The notes below the pieces were generated by a model. It was given only the letters and a program-made list of their open reading frames with translations. It ran no database searches and had not been told where the DNA came from. A DNA stretch of 38,852 nucleotides, from assembly GCF_000424445.1 (NCBI RefSeq), contig NZ_AUJX01000038.1, forward strand, positions 1-38,852, given 5' to 3'. The stretch's first letter is position 1; each line of letters opens with the position of its first letter. This document shows positions 11,501-18,455 of this stretch, one piece after another. The stretch is from Oribacterium sp. NK2B42 (GTDB lineage: Bacteria; Bacillota; Clostridia; Lachnospirales; Lachnospiraceae). Both the position numbers and the translations under genes were made by a program.

Positions 11501-12142
11501 ATACTTACCTGATAAATCAGAAGACTGAGTTGCTGAAAGAAATGTATCCTGAACATCAAGGATAAAATTAATTGCTCTGTAGTCTGGTGAATATTCCAAA
11601 AAATGCAAAAGAGGTTTATGTACTCCGTACGACCTTGAAGTAATTTCGTCAATGAGAATCTGAGGTTCTACATTATTCATGAACCCGTACTTAATAATAT
11701 AGAATAGATCTCCAAGATTACTCTCGGGTGGCTCTCCTACCTGATATAAAATAGAATCTACGTATTTTCTTGGAGAATTATTTGCAGCACTATAGTCCAT
11801 TCCACACAGACTAAATGTAGATAAAATCATAGTTCCAATTTGAATCTGGTCAGCTGCATTTATCTTTTCTAGACCTACTTCATCACATATCATGCCCCAT
11901 AGATCACCTTTATAATAATACTTCGCCAAAAAGACCACATATGTCACCATAGCATAGCGAAATTGTTTGAAAAGAGTTTTGAAGTCATATCCACTATGTA
12001 GGCACTCAATGATTTTATCTTTAATTACCTTTAAATCATCTTTTGTAATATCTATTTGTCCCCAATATTCGGCATCTTTGATTTTTGATTTAATAACTAT
12101 ATCTATAATGGTTAATGAATCATCATATGTGAAGTTTAACAA
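8549..12142 (-). CDS. 1197-aa protein of unknown function upstream of the DUF1998 helicase (possible DruH-like)
   Basis: No known domain is recognised. Residues 1-190 look mainly helical (for example FKTLFKQFRYAMVTYVVFLAKYY has the feel of a packed helix); about 240-830 are rich in short beta-strand patterns with alternating hydrophobic residues, resembling stacked beta-sandwich units; the last 330 residues are helical again. There is no signal peptide, Walker motif, nuclease motif or Cys cluster. The start is a TTG at 12142: GGAGGG lies 6 bases upstream and no in-frame ATG is near. It is the first gene of the three-gene operon with the two helicases. Position and size match DruH of two-gene Druantia type III, a family also without known domains, but I cannot confirm similarity without a search. 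Confidence 0.75.
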   Translation of the reverse strand: MLNFTYDDSLTIIDIVIKSKIKDAEYWGQIDITKDDLKVIKDKIIECLHSGYDFKTLFKQFRYAMVTYVVFLAKYYYKGDLWGMICDEVGLEKINAADQIQIGTMILSTFSLCGMDYSAANNSPRKYVDSILYQVGEPPESNLGDLFYIIKYGFMNNVEPQILIDEITSRSYGVHKPLLHFLEYSPDYRAINFILDVQDTFLSATQSSDLSGKYSEAYLEWVELDKEKGSYKNKKDEDKVEVRPYYFLDYRKNGLCVVLPRINMSEEWVESAKWNIKGDRDFKVEKIAYVQGAEGKRYVDQMIVPVKLCKFLSITFEYDDGFDLHQSSYGLKGLYSDECEVFYFNSSGRKINNSYLRAPYGYLIYPSQYKIQSSNVIRDVQSYPLITSDYKIEQITPITADARMTITTNCGDIVLLMRPQLSITLHGRKLFDSDYIESEIPLFLDIPKISLSFKGFSNTEGIEIHIGHNRISVQGLNLDKENIIDLSDAIEDDCFGINVIRVYQYGRFIKEERFCLLPKFHTNYDTSLPWPDKFFKNRIAKFSINKIKGWALCFENGNVQDLIDKYVISVPYSEGTLRGSVVSKQDNLHVLVDFELPICALKAELVSDTDISEKCELDDFLEGTPWASIAVYGEYSKNEYEIQLKSINGIEQKRQIKLNNNGSINADLSVFRDTIQNVPLPAEIVIHNNQTDEEYILIFVDEKIKFRTRPQYVYKKKILGIKNEDIDDDVHLEKFGDKNYRMPLKYECSTINSKGWRVYTFNDMDALTPGFYRLVRNNKAGDLFLFDDDFHITLEKDQFVVSRKEKDTPIDSFSVWVDQALSDLVMYRNGNKLSKLKESSSYLLRNDLQKYKGSTLTDWDILNLVSFGFMLEAKISDEHKDIISEYMCNVSRYILSGKDRYTVIKKLIEVNASDYVFHQCLNNYSLLLTEIDDDLLPNQIKELAGEVKHYYPKLSLLLLMRKDSPIRETIGDPIYRELIGQQAVIEMMNSDVSDEIKNEDRRHFLKEDGQSHVHINLTEQISGINQFYEMIDEKRSKSGKIYLDKDKIPDSGIYLSGTRYSDLFVNWYIRNHPKGGAIEAEKEKKIKDSYRSFKTNVWNNIFALQRDEQIGTYVKEYNNVLQKRTSGDPTGFSLPNFFYFEALSALLVSLDVPQKYNGIKEEARNFMVNAFEIAPYMAERDLIMAALFVYLRRKEGV

Positions 12143-12267
12143 TGCAATCCCTCCGATAATACTATTTCCTATATTTTAAACTATTAAGATCTAATAATAA
12201 GTAACCCATTGGTTTAATCTTTAGAAAAATACATAATACTATCTTTAATCCCTTTTAATTCGCATGC

Positions 12268-12540
12268 TTAGATTCCTTTAACATATCCAACAAACTTATT
12301 TGTTTTAGAGTCTTCATGAAAACTTGTAATATAGTTTCGACCATACAATTTTTCTAAGAGTTCTCTTTTATATTCGGAAATAATTAATTTAAACCCATGT
12401 CTTTTTTCTTTTTGCGTCAAACCATAGTATGTTTCATCCAATCCAAAGAACAATTCAGATAATTCATCATTCTCATATAACGAAATCTGATTAAGTAGTT
12501 TTAATTTTGATAACAATTTTTTGAGTTTAATCATGCTCAT
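12268..12540 (-). CDS. Hypothetical 90-aa basic protein
   Basis: A small Lys/Leu-rich protein (MIKLKKLLSKLKLLNQI at the start) of no recognised family. Two ATGs are possible, 12540 and 12534; the second overlaps the stop codon of the reconstructed AlbA_2 gene upstream by 8 bases (ATGATTAA), an arrangement typical of translational coupling. The only ribosome-site-like sequence, AAAGG, is rather far (14 bases) from the first ATG. The reading frame is uninterrupted and residue use is protein-like (YYGLTQKEKRHGF, GRNYITSFHED), so it is probably real, but function is unknown. Confidence 0.45.
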   Translation of the reverse strand: MSMIKLKKLLSKLKLLNQISLYENDELSELFFGLDETYYGLTQKEKRHGFKLIISEYKRELLEKLYGRNYITSFHEDSKTNKFVGYVKGI

Positions 12541-14002
12541 TAAGTATATACTTACCTTTACCCTTTCCCTTAATCGGAGAAATAATATTGTTCGTTTCCA
12601 TTATTTTAAAACATACCTGGCTTTTGTAGTTTTGCACGAAAGGATTTGCATTATTTCCTTAGAAGTAACTACCTGCATTATTTCTATGTTATTAATTATT
12701 GTTTCAATCTCTCCCAGATCCTTTGGGGATAGTTCTCTAACCAGTTCTTTATTATGAAGTTTTTCTAATAATAAGTCTTTGCCATGAATCGACGTGATAT
12801 TCTCTCCAATCGACGCAAAACCTGCCGATTGAGCCTTGTATGATGCACTTTAACCGTTGTTTTAAGAATAAACGTCTTATTGTCATATAGCGGATCAGGT
12901 AGACCTGCAGACTCAAGCTCTTTACACATACGGTCTACGCCTTCACCATACTCCTTTACGTATCCATAATCCTTCAGAAATGCTGCAATCTTTGGGTTAC
13001 GGGAAAAATGTGTATGTCTGATATTGTCCTTTGTAACCATACCGGCAAAAGTTCCGGGACTGTCTACCTCAAGGCGGTCATCAAACATCTTGATCTGAAT
13101 ATCGGTACCCTTTATTCCATAATCTCTGTGGGTAACAGCATTTACAATGATCTCTGTACGTACGAACTCACTGTATTCTTCCTCGGTGACAAATATTCCG
13201 TCATGTCCAAGATATGTTTTTTCCTTCATTTGGATCTTGATGTATTCAACAGCCTTTTCAACCTGTTCCAGGATCCGACCTTCAAATATCACATCTTTGA
13301 TGACATTCATATCTTTTCCAACCTTAGCCTCTGTACCATCATATCTTATGAATCGTATAAAGGCTCTCGGAAAAAACAGCTGAGGATTCTTTCCGAACAG
13401 CAAAATTGCAGCTATTGAAATCTGTTCTTTACCATCTTTAACTTGAACAAACTTCTTATTCTCTCTGACGTATTCTAAAGGCGATTTACCATAACCTATG
13501 TGCCTGCAGTACTCGCCTATAAACTCCAAATCAAGATCATCTATGGTTGCATCTGCCACAGGTTCATCTTCATAATAGCGAACTCCTTTCGCATACATCA
13601 GTGTCATTCGATCATTAAAGTCGAGCTTCTTGCTTTTATCTCCAACACGTATAAATGCTTCATCTGACTGATTGGCATGGAGCAGTGGGCTTGCCTCAAT
13701 ATACATCAGTAAAACATGATCCGGCTTTCCATCATGATTGATACATTCGACCATTTCAGCTGTAATCGGAACCGTAGGATTACAAAAATCTATAGGTGTC
13801 CTGAGAATCTCATTTAACTGTTCTGTATGATAATCAACACCTTCAATCCTGCGTGTTTTATCAGATATGCCTATAGCCACAGTTCCGCCATCTGCATTAG
13901 CAAAAGCACATATTGTATCAGACAAATCAGCCGGCTTGATATTTATACTCTTTCGGTCAAAGATCTGTTTCCATCTTTTTCTAAGACCTCTTTTATCGTC
14001 AT
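12527..14002 (-). pseudogene. AlbA_2/COG2865 ATP-binding transcriptional regulator, three frameshifts
   Basis: The longest open piece (13925-12765) holds the end of an AlbA_2 domain (SDTICAFANADGG, GIS) and a GHKL-like ATPase half (FVRTEIIVNAVTHRDYG, DDRLEVDSPG, RNPKIAAFLKDYGYVKEYGEG). It lacks an ATG. Upstream, an ATG at 14002 with AGGAAGG 8 bases before it begins MTIKEVLEK and must join the main frame (IFDRKSINIKPADL) near a run of five A at 13976-13980. Downstream of TTVK the sense passes to another frame, SASYKAQSAGFASIGENITS onward, giving a winged helix (TSKEIMQILSCKTTKARYVLK) until 12601, and then to a third frame, METNNIISPIKGKGKGKY, ending at 12527. Each shift is repaired by adding one A. 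Either the gene is decaying or the assembly has homopolymer errors. The family binds DNA and is often tied to stress or defence regulation. Confidence 0.82.
12541..12554. promoter_or_regulatory. 14-bp perfect palindrome at a start codon
   Basis: TAAGTATATACTTA is its own reverse complement and ends exactly at the ATG of the 90-aa protein. It lies inside the last codons of the AlbA_2 reading frame, so it may be coincidence, or an operator of a homodimeric regulator such as the XRE proteins nearby. Confidence 0.3.
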
Positions 14003-14092
14003 ATCAGATACCTTCCTACTTCTTGAAAACCTTAAACTTCTTTTCTAAACTCCATAAACCAGAATGAAAACTTAACAGCCCCGGCGCTATAC

Positions 14093-14323
14093 TTATTTCT
14101 TTTCACGTGTGTCTCCTTCATCATCCGGGATCATTTCCATAATGTCACCAACATCACAACTAAGGCAGTCGCATATCCTCATGATGACATCCATGGAAAT
14201 ATTTTCATTCTTTCCCATCTTTGCAATGGTATTTGGACTGGTCCTTACGGCTTCCATGAGTTCAGTCTTATTCATGCCCTTATCTATTAGTAATTTCCAT
14301 AATTTGTTGTAGCTAACTTTCAT
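14093..14323 (-). CDS. Small XRE-family (HTH_26/YozG-like) regulator
   Basis: A 76-residue protein that is almost entirely a Cro/CI-type HTH: YNKLWKLLIDKGMNKTELM, then TSPNTIAKMGKNENISM and IMRICDCLSCDVGDIMEM, the usual ending of this compact group. An acidic/basic tail follows. The ribosome site AGAGGA lies 9 bases before ATG. It precedes the frameshifted AlbA_2 gene by 90 bp on the same strand, so the two were probably co-transcribed as a regulatory pair. It lies divergent to the glycosyltransferase gene. Confidence 0.88.
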   Translation of the reverse strand: MKVSYNKLWKLLIDKGMNKTELMEAVRTSPNTIAKMGKNENISMDVIMRICDCLSCDVGDIMEMIPDDEGDTREKK

Positions 14324-14503
14324 TTCTGTTATCCTCTTCAGGCTTATCCATTGTTACGCCAACATATAAATTTTAGCATGTATGAAAGGATACAGAAATA
14401 AAGAATCTATAAATACCTATATATTTTCTATTTTATAGTTACTCAAAGAAATATTAAATCAAATGCATCCGCCATTGTATTGGTCACGGATGCGGTTGTG
14501 GAG

Positions 14504-14557
14504 AAGTAAAGAAGAATCAAAACCTTAGTTATTAGGTTTCGTTGGTCTTCTTTACTT
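14504..14557. promoter_or_regulatory. Long two-tier hairpin in a divergent intergenic region
   Basis: The 358-bp gap between the XRE gene and the glycosyltransferase gene has a hairpin with perfect 12-bp arms (AAGTAAAGAAGA at 14504 and TCTTCTTTACTT at 14546) and inner 6-bp arms (AAACCT, AGGTTT). There is no T run after it on the plus strand. A smaller stem, GCATCCG/CGGATGC, lies at 14465-14493. Both outward promoters must lie in this gap, so a regulatory role is as likely as termination. Confidence 0.45.
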
Positions 14558-14616
14558 GTAAATATCGTAGCAAATCATGTGAGAAAAAAATGTACATAAT
14601 AAAAGAACGTATATTT
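14544..14616 (+). repeat. Dispersed ~70-bp intergenic repeat, copy A
   Basis: This stretch, with the core ATAGCAAATCATGTG (here CGTAGCAAATCATGTG) and TGTACATA plus AAAAGAAC, recurs at 20451-20521 in the same orientation with roughly 85-90 percent identity by eye. It starts within the 3' arm of the hairpin at 14504 and ends 65 bp before the glycosyltransferase start. It has no coding potential. Confidence 0.7.
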
Positions 14617-14681
14617 GTATATATTCATCGTATTATCTAGTGTAGAATAATAGGTAATAGAGATAATCGTGGAGGTTTAAA

Positions 14682-16016
14682 ATGCCCAAAGTAAGTATAA
14701 TCATCCCTGTATATAACGCTGAAAAAGCTCTCAGAAAATGTATAGACAGTGTTCTCAACCAGGAATATAAAGATTTCCAACTGCTCCTCATGGATGACGG
14801 AAGTAAAGACTCCTCTCCTTCCATCATAGATGAGTATGCAGAAAAGGACGCCAGAGTTAGAGCCGTACATAAGAAAAACTCCGGAGTTTCCGATACAAGA
14901 AATATGGCCATAGATATGGCAACCGGAGCATACCTACAGTTTCTGGATGCAGATGATTGGATCACTCCTGATGCCACAAAGCTTTTTGTCCGGGCTATAG
15001 AAGTAGCGGATGCAGACATGGTTATCGCGGATTTTTACCGCGTTGTGGGGGAACACCTGTCGCAAAAAGGAGACATTGACACTGATCGTATCCTATCAAG
15101 GAAAGACTATGCGGATTACATGCTATCGAACCCCGCAGACTACTACTATGGTGTCATCTGGAATAAGTTCTACAAAAAGGAACTGCTTGACCGCTATAAA
15201 CTCAGAATGGATGCGGAGCTCAGTTATTGCGAGGATTTCATTTTCAATATGGAGTATCTGCTTCATGCCGAGCGCATCGCAGTGGTCAAGTCTCCCATAT
15301 ACTATTATGTAAAGACTGAGGGATCTTTAGTTTCGCAAAACATGAATCTGACGAAGATAGTCAACATGAAAACCAATGTAATGCAGTACTATGACAGATT
15401 CTACAGAAATGTTTTCGATGAGGAGGAATATGATCTCAGAAGGGCTCAAATTGCGGGATTCCTGATTGATTTTGCAAAGGATGACTTTGTCATCCCCGGT
15501 ACTCCCATTTCTAAAAAGCTTGGAACAGAGACAGTATCAGTGCAGTATCTTCCGGATGAATGCGACACTGTTTTTTCCGGCAATTACTACAGGGATAAGC
15601 TTCTTGAGTACTATCTTAAGCCCATATCTATACAGAATGACCTGAAGGCTGAGGATCTCAGGATACTTCTATACATGCATCAGGCTGCTAATCCTGTAAC
15701 TGAAATGATGGTCGTCGATTATACAAAGCTTCCGCTTATTACGGTTGTCACTTCTCTTCAGAAATTGAAATCAAGGTATTTTATAAAAAGTATCCGTCCT
15801 GCCAAGGATGAAGCTAATGCCTCTTTCTCAGAGAGATACCGTGCCTATTATGTTTTGGATGATGCAAAACGTATAGAGGAGCAGCTTGATGAGGCCTTAA
15901 AAGACTTTGACAACCTTAGATATCAGGGGCTATCCGAAGATGAAAAAGCTGTTTTCAAGGATCTGGAAAAGAGGTCAATGGATAATATAAAAAGCTTTCT
16001 GAAATCGAATGGATAA
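14682..16016 (+). CDS. Family 2 glycosyltransferase with C-terminal MarR-like winged helix
   Basis: Residues 1-110 are a GT-A fold of family GT2: VSIIIPVYNAEKALRKCIDS, the nucleotide-binding DDG at 38-40 and the metal-binding DADD at 89-92. The middle third (YYYGVIWNKFYKKELL, CEDFIFNMEYLLHAE) is the usual acceptor part of bacterial cell-surface transferases. From about residue 311 the protein changes character: LKAEDLRILLYMHQAANPVT, then ITVVTSLQKLKSRYFIKSIR and a long helix up to SEDEKAVFKDLEKRSMDNIK, which is the layout of a MarR winged helix with its dimer helices. No transmembrane segment is seen. The ribosome site GGAGG is 6 bases from ATG. No other cell-wall gene lies nearby. The GT2 call is firm, the MarR part is pattern-based. 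Confidence 0.9.
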   Translation: MPKVSIIIPVYNAEKALRKCIDSVLNQEYKDFQLLLMDDGSKDSSPSIIDEYAEKDARVRAVHKKNSGVSDTRNMAIDMATGAYLQFLDADDWITPDATKLFVRAIEVADADMVIADFYRVVGEHLSQKGDIDTDRILSRKDYADYMLSNPADYYYGVIWNKFYKKELLDRYKLRMDAELSYCEDFIFNMEYLLHAERIAVVKSPIYYYVKTEGSLVSQNMNLTKIVNMKTNVMQYYDRFYRNVFDEEEYDLRRAQIAGFLIDFAKDDFVIPGTPISKKLGTETVSVQYLPDECDTVFSGNYYRDKLLEYYLKPISIQNDLKAEDLRILLYMHQAANPVTEMMVVDYTKLPLITVVTSLQKLKSRYFIKSIRPAKDEANASFSERYRAYYVLDDAKRIEEQLDEALKDFDNLRYQGLSEDEKAVFKDLEKRSMDNIKSFLKSNG

Positions 16017-16098
16017 AAGTATCTGATATGTTGATGGTATCTGAAGTGATATCACTATAGAAGTATTAAATCCATAAAAAATACTAAAGGAGTTCACC

Positions 16099-16413
16099 AT
16101 GAAGAAAGTCCGTATCACTGTGAAAAAGATTGCTCGCTATGCTGACCTCATAGAGCAGTATGAAAACTCCATAGAGCATACCTGTTCTATGGAGCTTGGT
16201 CAGACTTTCATATGTAATGGCTGGGAAAAGCCGGAAGGCTTTTGCACAAGTGCCTGGGATACGGTGTCGGCATTTGTAATGGTCCTGGCTCATGGCGGTG
16301 AAAACTTCTATGACGGCTGGATGAAGAATCCGAAGTCAGCAATGATCTCCTGTAACGATGGATTCAGACCGGTTAGTTTTCTGCTGGAAACTATGGATGA
16401 AGATGCCACCTGA
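16099..16413 (+). CDS. TIGR04076 family protein
   Basis: A 104-residue protein matching the TIGR04076 family, which is common in anaerobic Firmicutes and has no assigned function. Family hallmarks are MKKVRITVKKIARY at the start, the Cys in HTCSMELGQ, NGWEKPEGFCTSAW, the HGGENFYDGWM block and the ending AMISCNDGFRPVSF. AAAGGAG stands 6 bases before the ATG. The gene is alone, between the glycosyltransferase and a strong hairpin that contains its stop codon. Confidence 0.85.
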   Translation: MKKVRITVKKIARYADLIEQYENSIEHTCSMELGQTFICNGWEKPEGFCTSAWDTVSAFVMVLAHGGENFYDGWMKNPKSAMISCNDGFRPVSFLLETMDEDAT

Positions 16414-16447
16414 CTGCTCCCACGGGCAAGCCCGTGGGAGCAGTCAG
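16410..16447. terminator. Perfect 18-bp-arm hairpin holding a stop codon
   Basis: CTGACTGCTCCCACGGGC and its exact complement are separated by only AA. The TGA stop of the TIGR04076 gene is inside the left arm. No T run follows (ACAAAGC), so it is either a Rho-independent terminator of unusual form or an mRNA 3'-end stabiliser. Confidence 0.6.
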
Positions 16448-16516
16448 ACAAAGCTAGGTACTCGCACAGTCAATCATTTGCAGATATAAGTATATATTTA
16501 TATATATTCGTTATTC

Positions 16517-16651
16517 TCATACGGCTTTAATTAATTTAATGCGGTCACCAATGTCTCCTGCCCTCCAATCTAAGGACATCGTATCAATTTCTGGCCTGGC
16601 TTTATTTCCATGTTTTTCTATTAAATTGTACTGAATCTGCCGATAAGCCCA
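16517..16651 (-). pseudogene. Short coding remnant of unknown family
   Basis: The 250-bp gap before the coiled-coil gene holds, on the minus strand, a 45-codon open stretch that reads like the end of a protein (WAYRQIQYNLIEKHGNK, then TMSLDWRAGDIGDRIKLIKA) and stops at 16517. A TAG precedes it in frame and it has no start codon. It looks like the tail of a lost gene, but I do not recognise the family. Confidence 0.3.
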
Positions 16652-16697
16652 CTAGGAAGTATTTAAAGCATCTGAACAAGATTTTAGGAGGTTTGTC

Positions 16698-17291
16698 ATG
16701 CCAAAACTAACGATAAATGATGCCCTCACTACCTATGGGAAACAGATCAGAAAATATACGATGAGAATGAGCGAAGTTCGTCATGAGAAGGAATCATTGG
16801 CAAAGGTAATGGAAGAAGAACCGGGAAAAGCCGATGTCCTAAAGGAAGATTTTGACCGGCTGGAGCTTAGCTACCAGGCACTTTCGAAAAAGCATAAGGA
16901 ATACTGTGATTATACTGCCATGGTCACGGAATTACAGGTATCCCTCCAGAATATACAGGCAGCAAAAAATGAAGCTGATGCATATGCCAAAGAAAGTGAA
17001 AAAATGAGCAAATGTATGCAGGTAGCCATTCGTTACGGAAGGGGTGACCGAGTTCCTGCAAAGGATCTAAAGAAACTGATGGAAAAGTTTCCGGAACTAT
17101 ATACCATGGCAGAACAAATGCGGATGATGTCGAAGAAAACCAATAAGAAGCATAAATCTCTTTGGGAAGACGAAGATGAAAAGCCGGAAGATCAGCCGGA
17201 TATTGACGAAACCGAAGCACCTGACGGTGCACCGGAAATAGTTGAAGCGGAAGCTATAGCTTCGGATGCCGGCGGAACCGGTGCAGAATAG
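16698..17291 (+). CDS. Hypothetical coiled-coil protein with acidic tail
   Basis: The family is not recognised. The 197 residues begin with a helical region and a likely coiled coil at about 15-105 (heptad-like spacing in RMSEVRHEKESLAKVMEE and AAKNEADAYAKESEKM). A short basic helix follows (VPAKDLKKLMEKFPELY), then KKTNKKHKSLW and a tail of about 45 residues rich in Glu, Asp, Pro and Ala. There is no signal peptide, membrane segment or catalytic motif. AGGAGG sits 7 bases before the ATG. It is monocistronic, ended by the hairpin at 17301. Such proteins often act as scaffolds or partners; nothing around it shows a role. Confidence 0.65.
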   Translation: MPKLTINDALTTYGKQIRKYTMRMSEVRHEKESLAKVMEEEPGKADVLKEDFDRLELSYQALSKKHKEYCDYTAMVTELQVSLQNIQAAKNEADAYAKESEKMSKCMQVAIRYGRGDRVPAKDLKKLMEKFPELYTMAEQMRMMSKKTNKKHKSLWEDEDEKPEDQPDIDETEAPDGAPEIVEAEAIASDAGGTGAE

Positions 17292-17300
17292 AACAAAATG

Positions 17301-17338
17301 AAGGCCTGTGAAGATACTGCTAATACTTCACAGGCCTT
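17301..17338. terminator. Bidirectional terminator hairpin
   Basis: AAGGCCTGTGAAG and CTTCACAGGCCTT form a perfect 13-bp stem with a 12-base loop between two convergent genes (the coiled-coil gene and the acetyltransferase). The A/T ends are short in both directions. Confidence 0.75.
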
Positions 17339-17359
17339 ATACTCTCACAATTGGATTTC

Positions 17360-17803
17360 TTATAATTCCATCCCCATCAGAATCACTTCATTTTCTTTCT
17401 TAAATCCATACCTTTTGTAGAATTCGGGCAGAACACCTTCCACGGCAGTAATTAGATGCACACCTACCATTCCTTGAGCTTTTATATCCGCAAGACAACT
17501 TTCCATAAGAAGTTTAGCTACACCGCGTCTCTGATACGCTGGATCTACTGCCAGGTCATTAATCTCAAAAGTCCTGCCATAATGGAACAGCATTGATGTA
17601 CCAAGGATAAATCCAACAACCTTGCCATCCTCGATGCATTCCAAACCATACGACTGTTTTGATTCCAGAAGTTCTCTTACATGGATAATAGCATCTTCTA
17701 CATTCCATGGATCATTCCAGGGCTCACCGCTAAAAGCTGCCGCATATATCTCGCCGTATCTTTCTAGATTTTCAATATTTATGGACTGAATTATATATCC
17801 CAT
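17360..17803 (-). CDS. GNAT family N-acetyltransferase
   Basis: A 147-residue GNAT acetyltransferase. The acetyl-CoA pyrophosphate loop is QRRGVAKLL after the strand FEINDLAVDPAY, and the final part LPEFYKRYGFKKENEVILM is the usual C-terminal strand pair. The N-terminal helix (YGEIYAAAFSGEPWNDPWN) resembles GNATs acting on small amines or antibiotics, but the substrate cannot be read from sequence. An upstream GTG at 17824 is possible; the ATG at 17803 is preferred because AAGGA lies just before it. It stands alone and converges with the coiled-coil gene. Confidence 0.88.
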   Translation of the reverse strand: MGYIIQSINIENLERYGEIYAAAFSGEPWNDPWNVEDAIIHVRELLESKQSYGLECIEDGKVVGFILGTSMLFHYGRTFEINDLAVDPAYQRRGVAKLLMESCLADIKAQGMVGVHLITAVEGVLPEFYKRYGFKKENEVILMGMEL

Positions 17804-17976
17804 AGATTCCTTACTCTCCCACACGCAGCCTTTATCTTTTACTCTACAAACTTAATGTTTGACTCAATAGAACTCACACCACACATTACTTATCTCTCCT
17901 TCCCTCGAAATCACCTGTGAGTCAGTGTAGTACCTGTCTGATCATTATATACTAACCAAAGCCAAAACCAAAATTA

Positions 17977-18327
17977 ATGATTGGCGGGATTTTAGCACTG
18001 CTGTACACGGCAGCAAAAACTGGCGGGAATTTCGATTATATGAAGGTAGTGGCAGAGTCACAGCCGGTTGTATTACTGGTTTCCGAGATTATCTCGATAG
18101 CAGTATTCGGAATCTGGTACCGTTCAAAATATGTAAATGAAAATGGCAAAAATCAGGAAAAATCAAGGCTCAAAAGACAAAAATATATCCGCACTGATAC
18201 GAAGAAACATACACTCGATATAATCAGTGCCGGAATCCAGATTCAAGTGACGATTTATGTACATTATAGGCAAATATTATTATCTCCATTGATTTTTTGT
18301 ATGCAAAACGGCGATGCTATAGTCTGA
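17977..18327 (+). pseudogene. Possible N-terminal fragment of a CPBP-type membrane protease
   Basis: An open frame of 116 codons starts GGILALLYTAAKTGG, continues with a membrane helix (PVVLLVSEIISIAVFGIWY) and a basic stretch (RSKYVNEN). This resembles the first membrane helices of CPBP/CAAX-protease-like proteins, in which a WY-R/K-K-Y motif follows the second helix. The catalytic EE..R and H motifs of that family are missing, the last 50 residues look random, and no ribosome site precedes the ATG. I read it as a remnant. The rest of the 17825-18455 gap shows no gene. Confidence 0.4.
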
Positions 18328-18455
18328 TTGTATGAGTATAAGTACAATGAGCCGAAGTTATATGTAATATAATCCCTTCATACCATGGTAAAAATTTAAC
18401 AATCATATCGGGAAACCGACTTTTCGTATCATTATTTTTGAGGGGGAAATCAAAA

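Noticed and set aside
14633-15019. Minus-strand frame over the start of the glycosyltransferase gene
   Set aside because: It overlaps fully with conserved GT2 motifs on the plus strand; low-complexity Ser-rich translation typical of a shadow frame.
18330-18455. Sigma-A promoter before the flavoprotein gene
   Set aside because: A TATAAT-like box (TAATATAAT near 18366) is present but no -35 box at proper spacing could be found.
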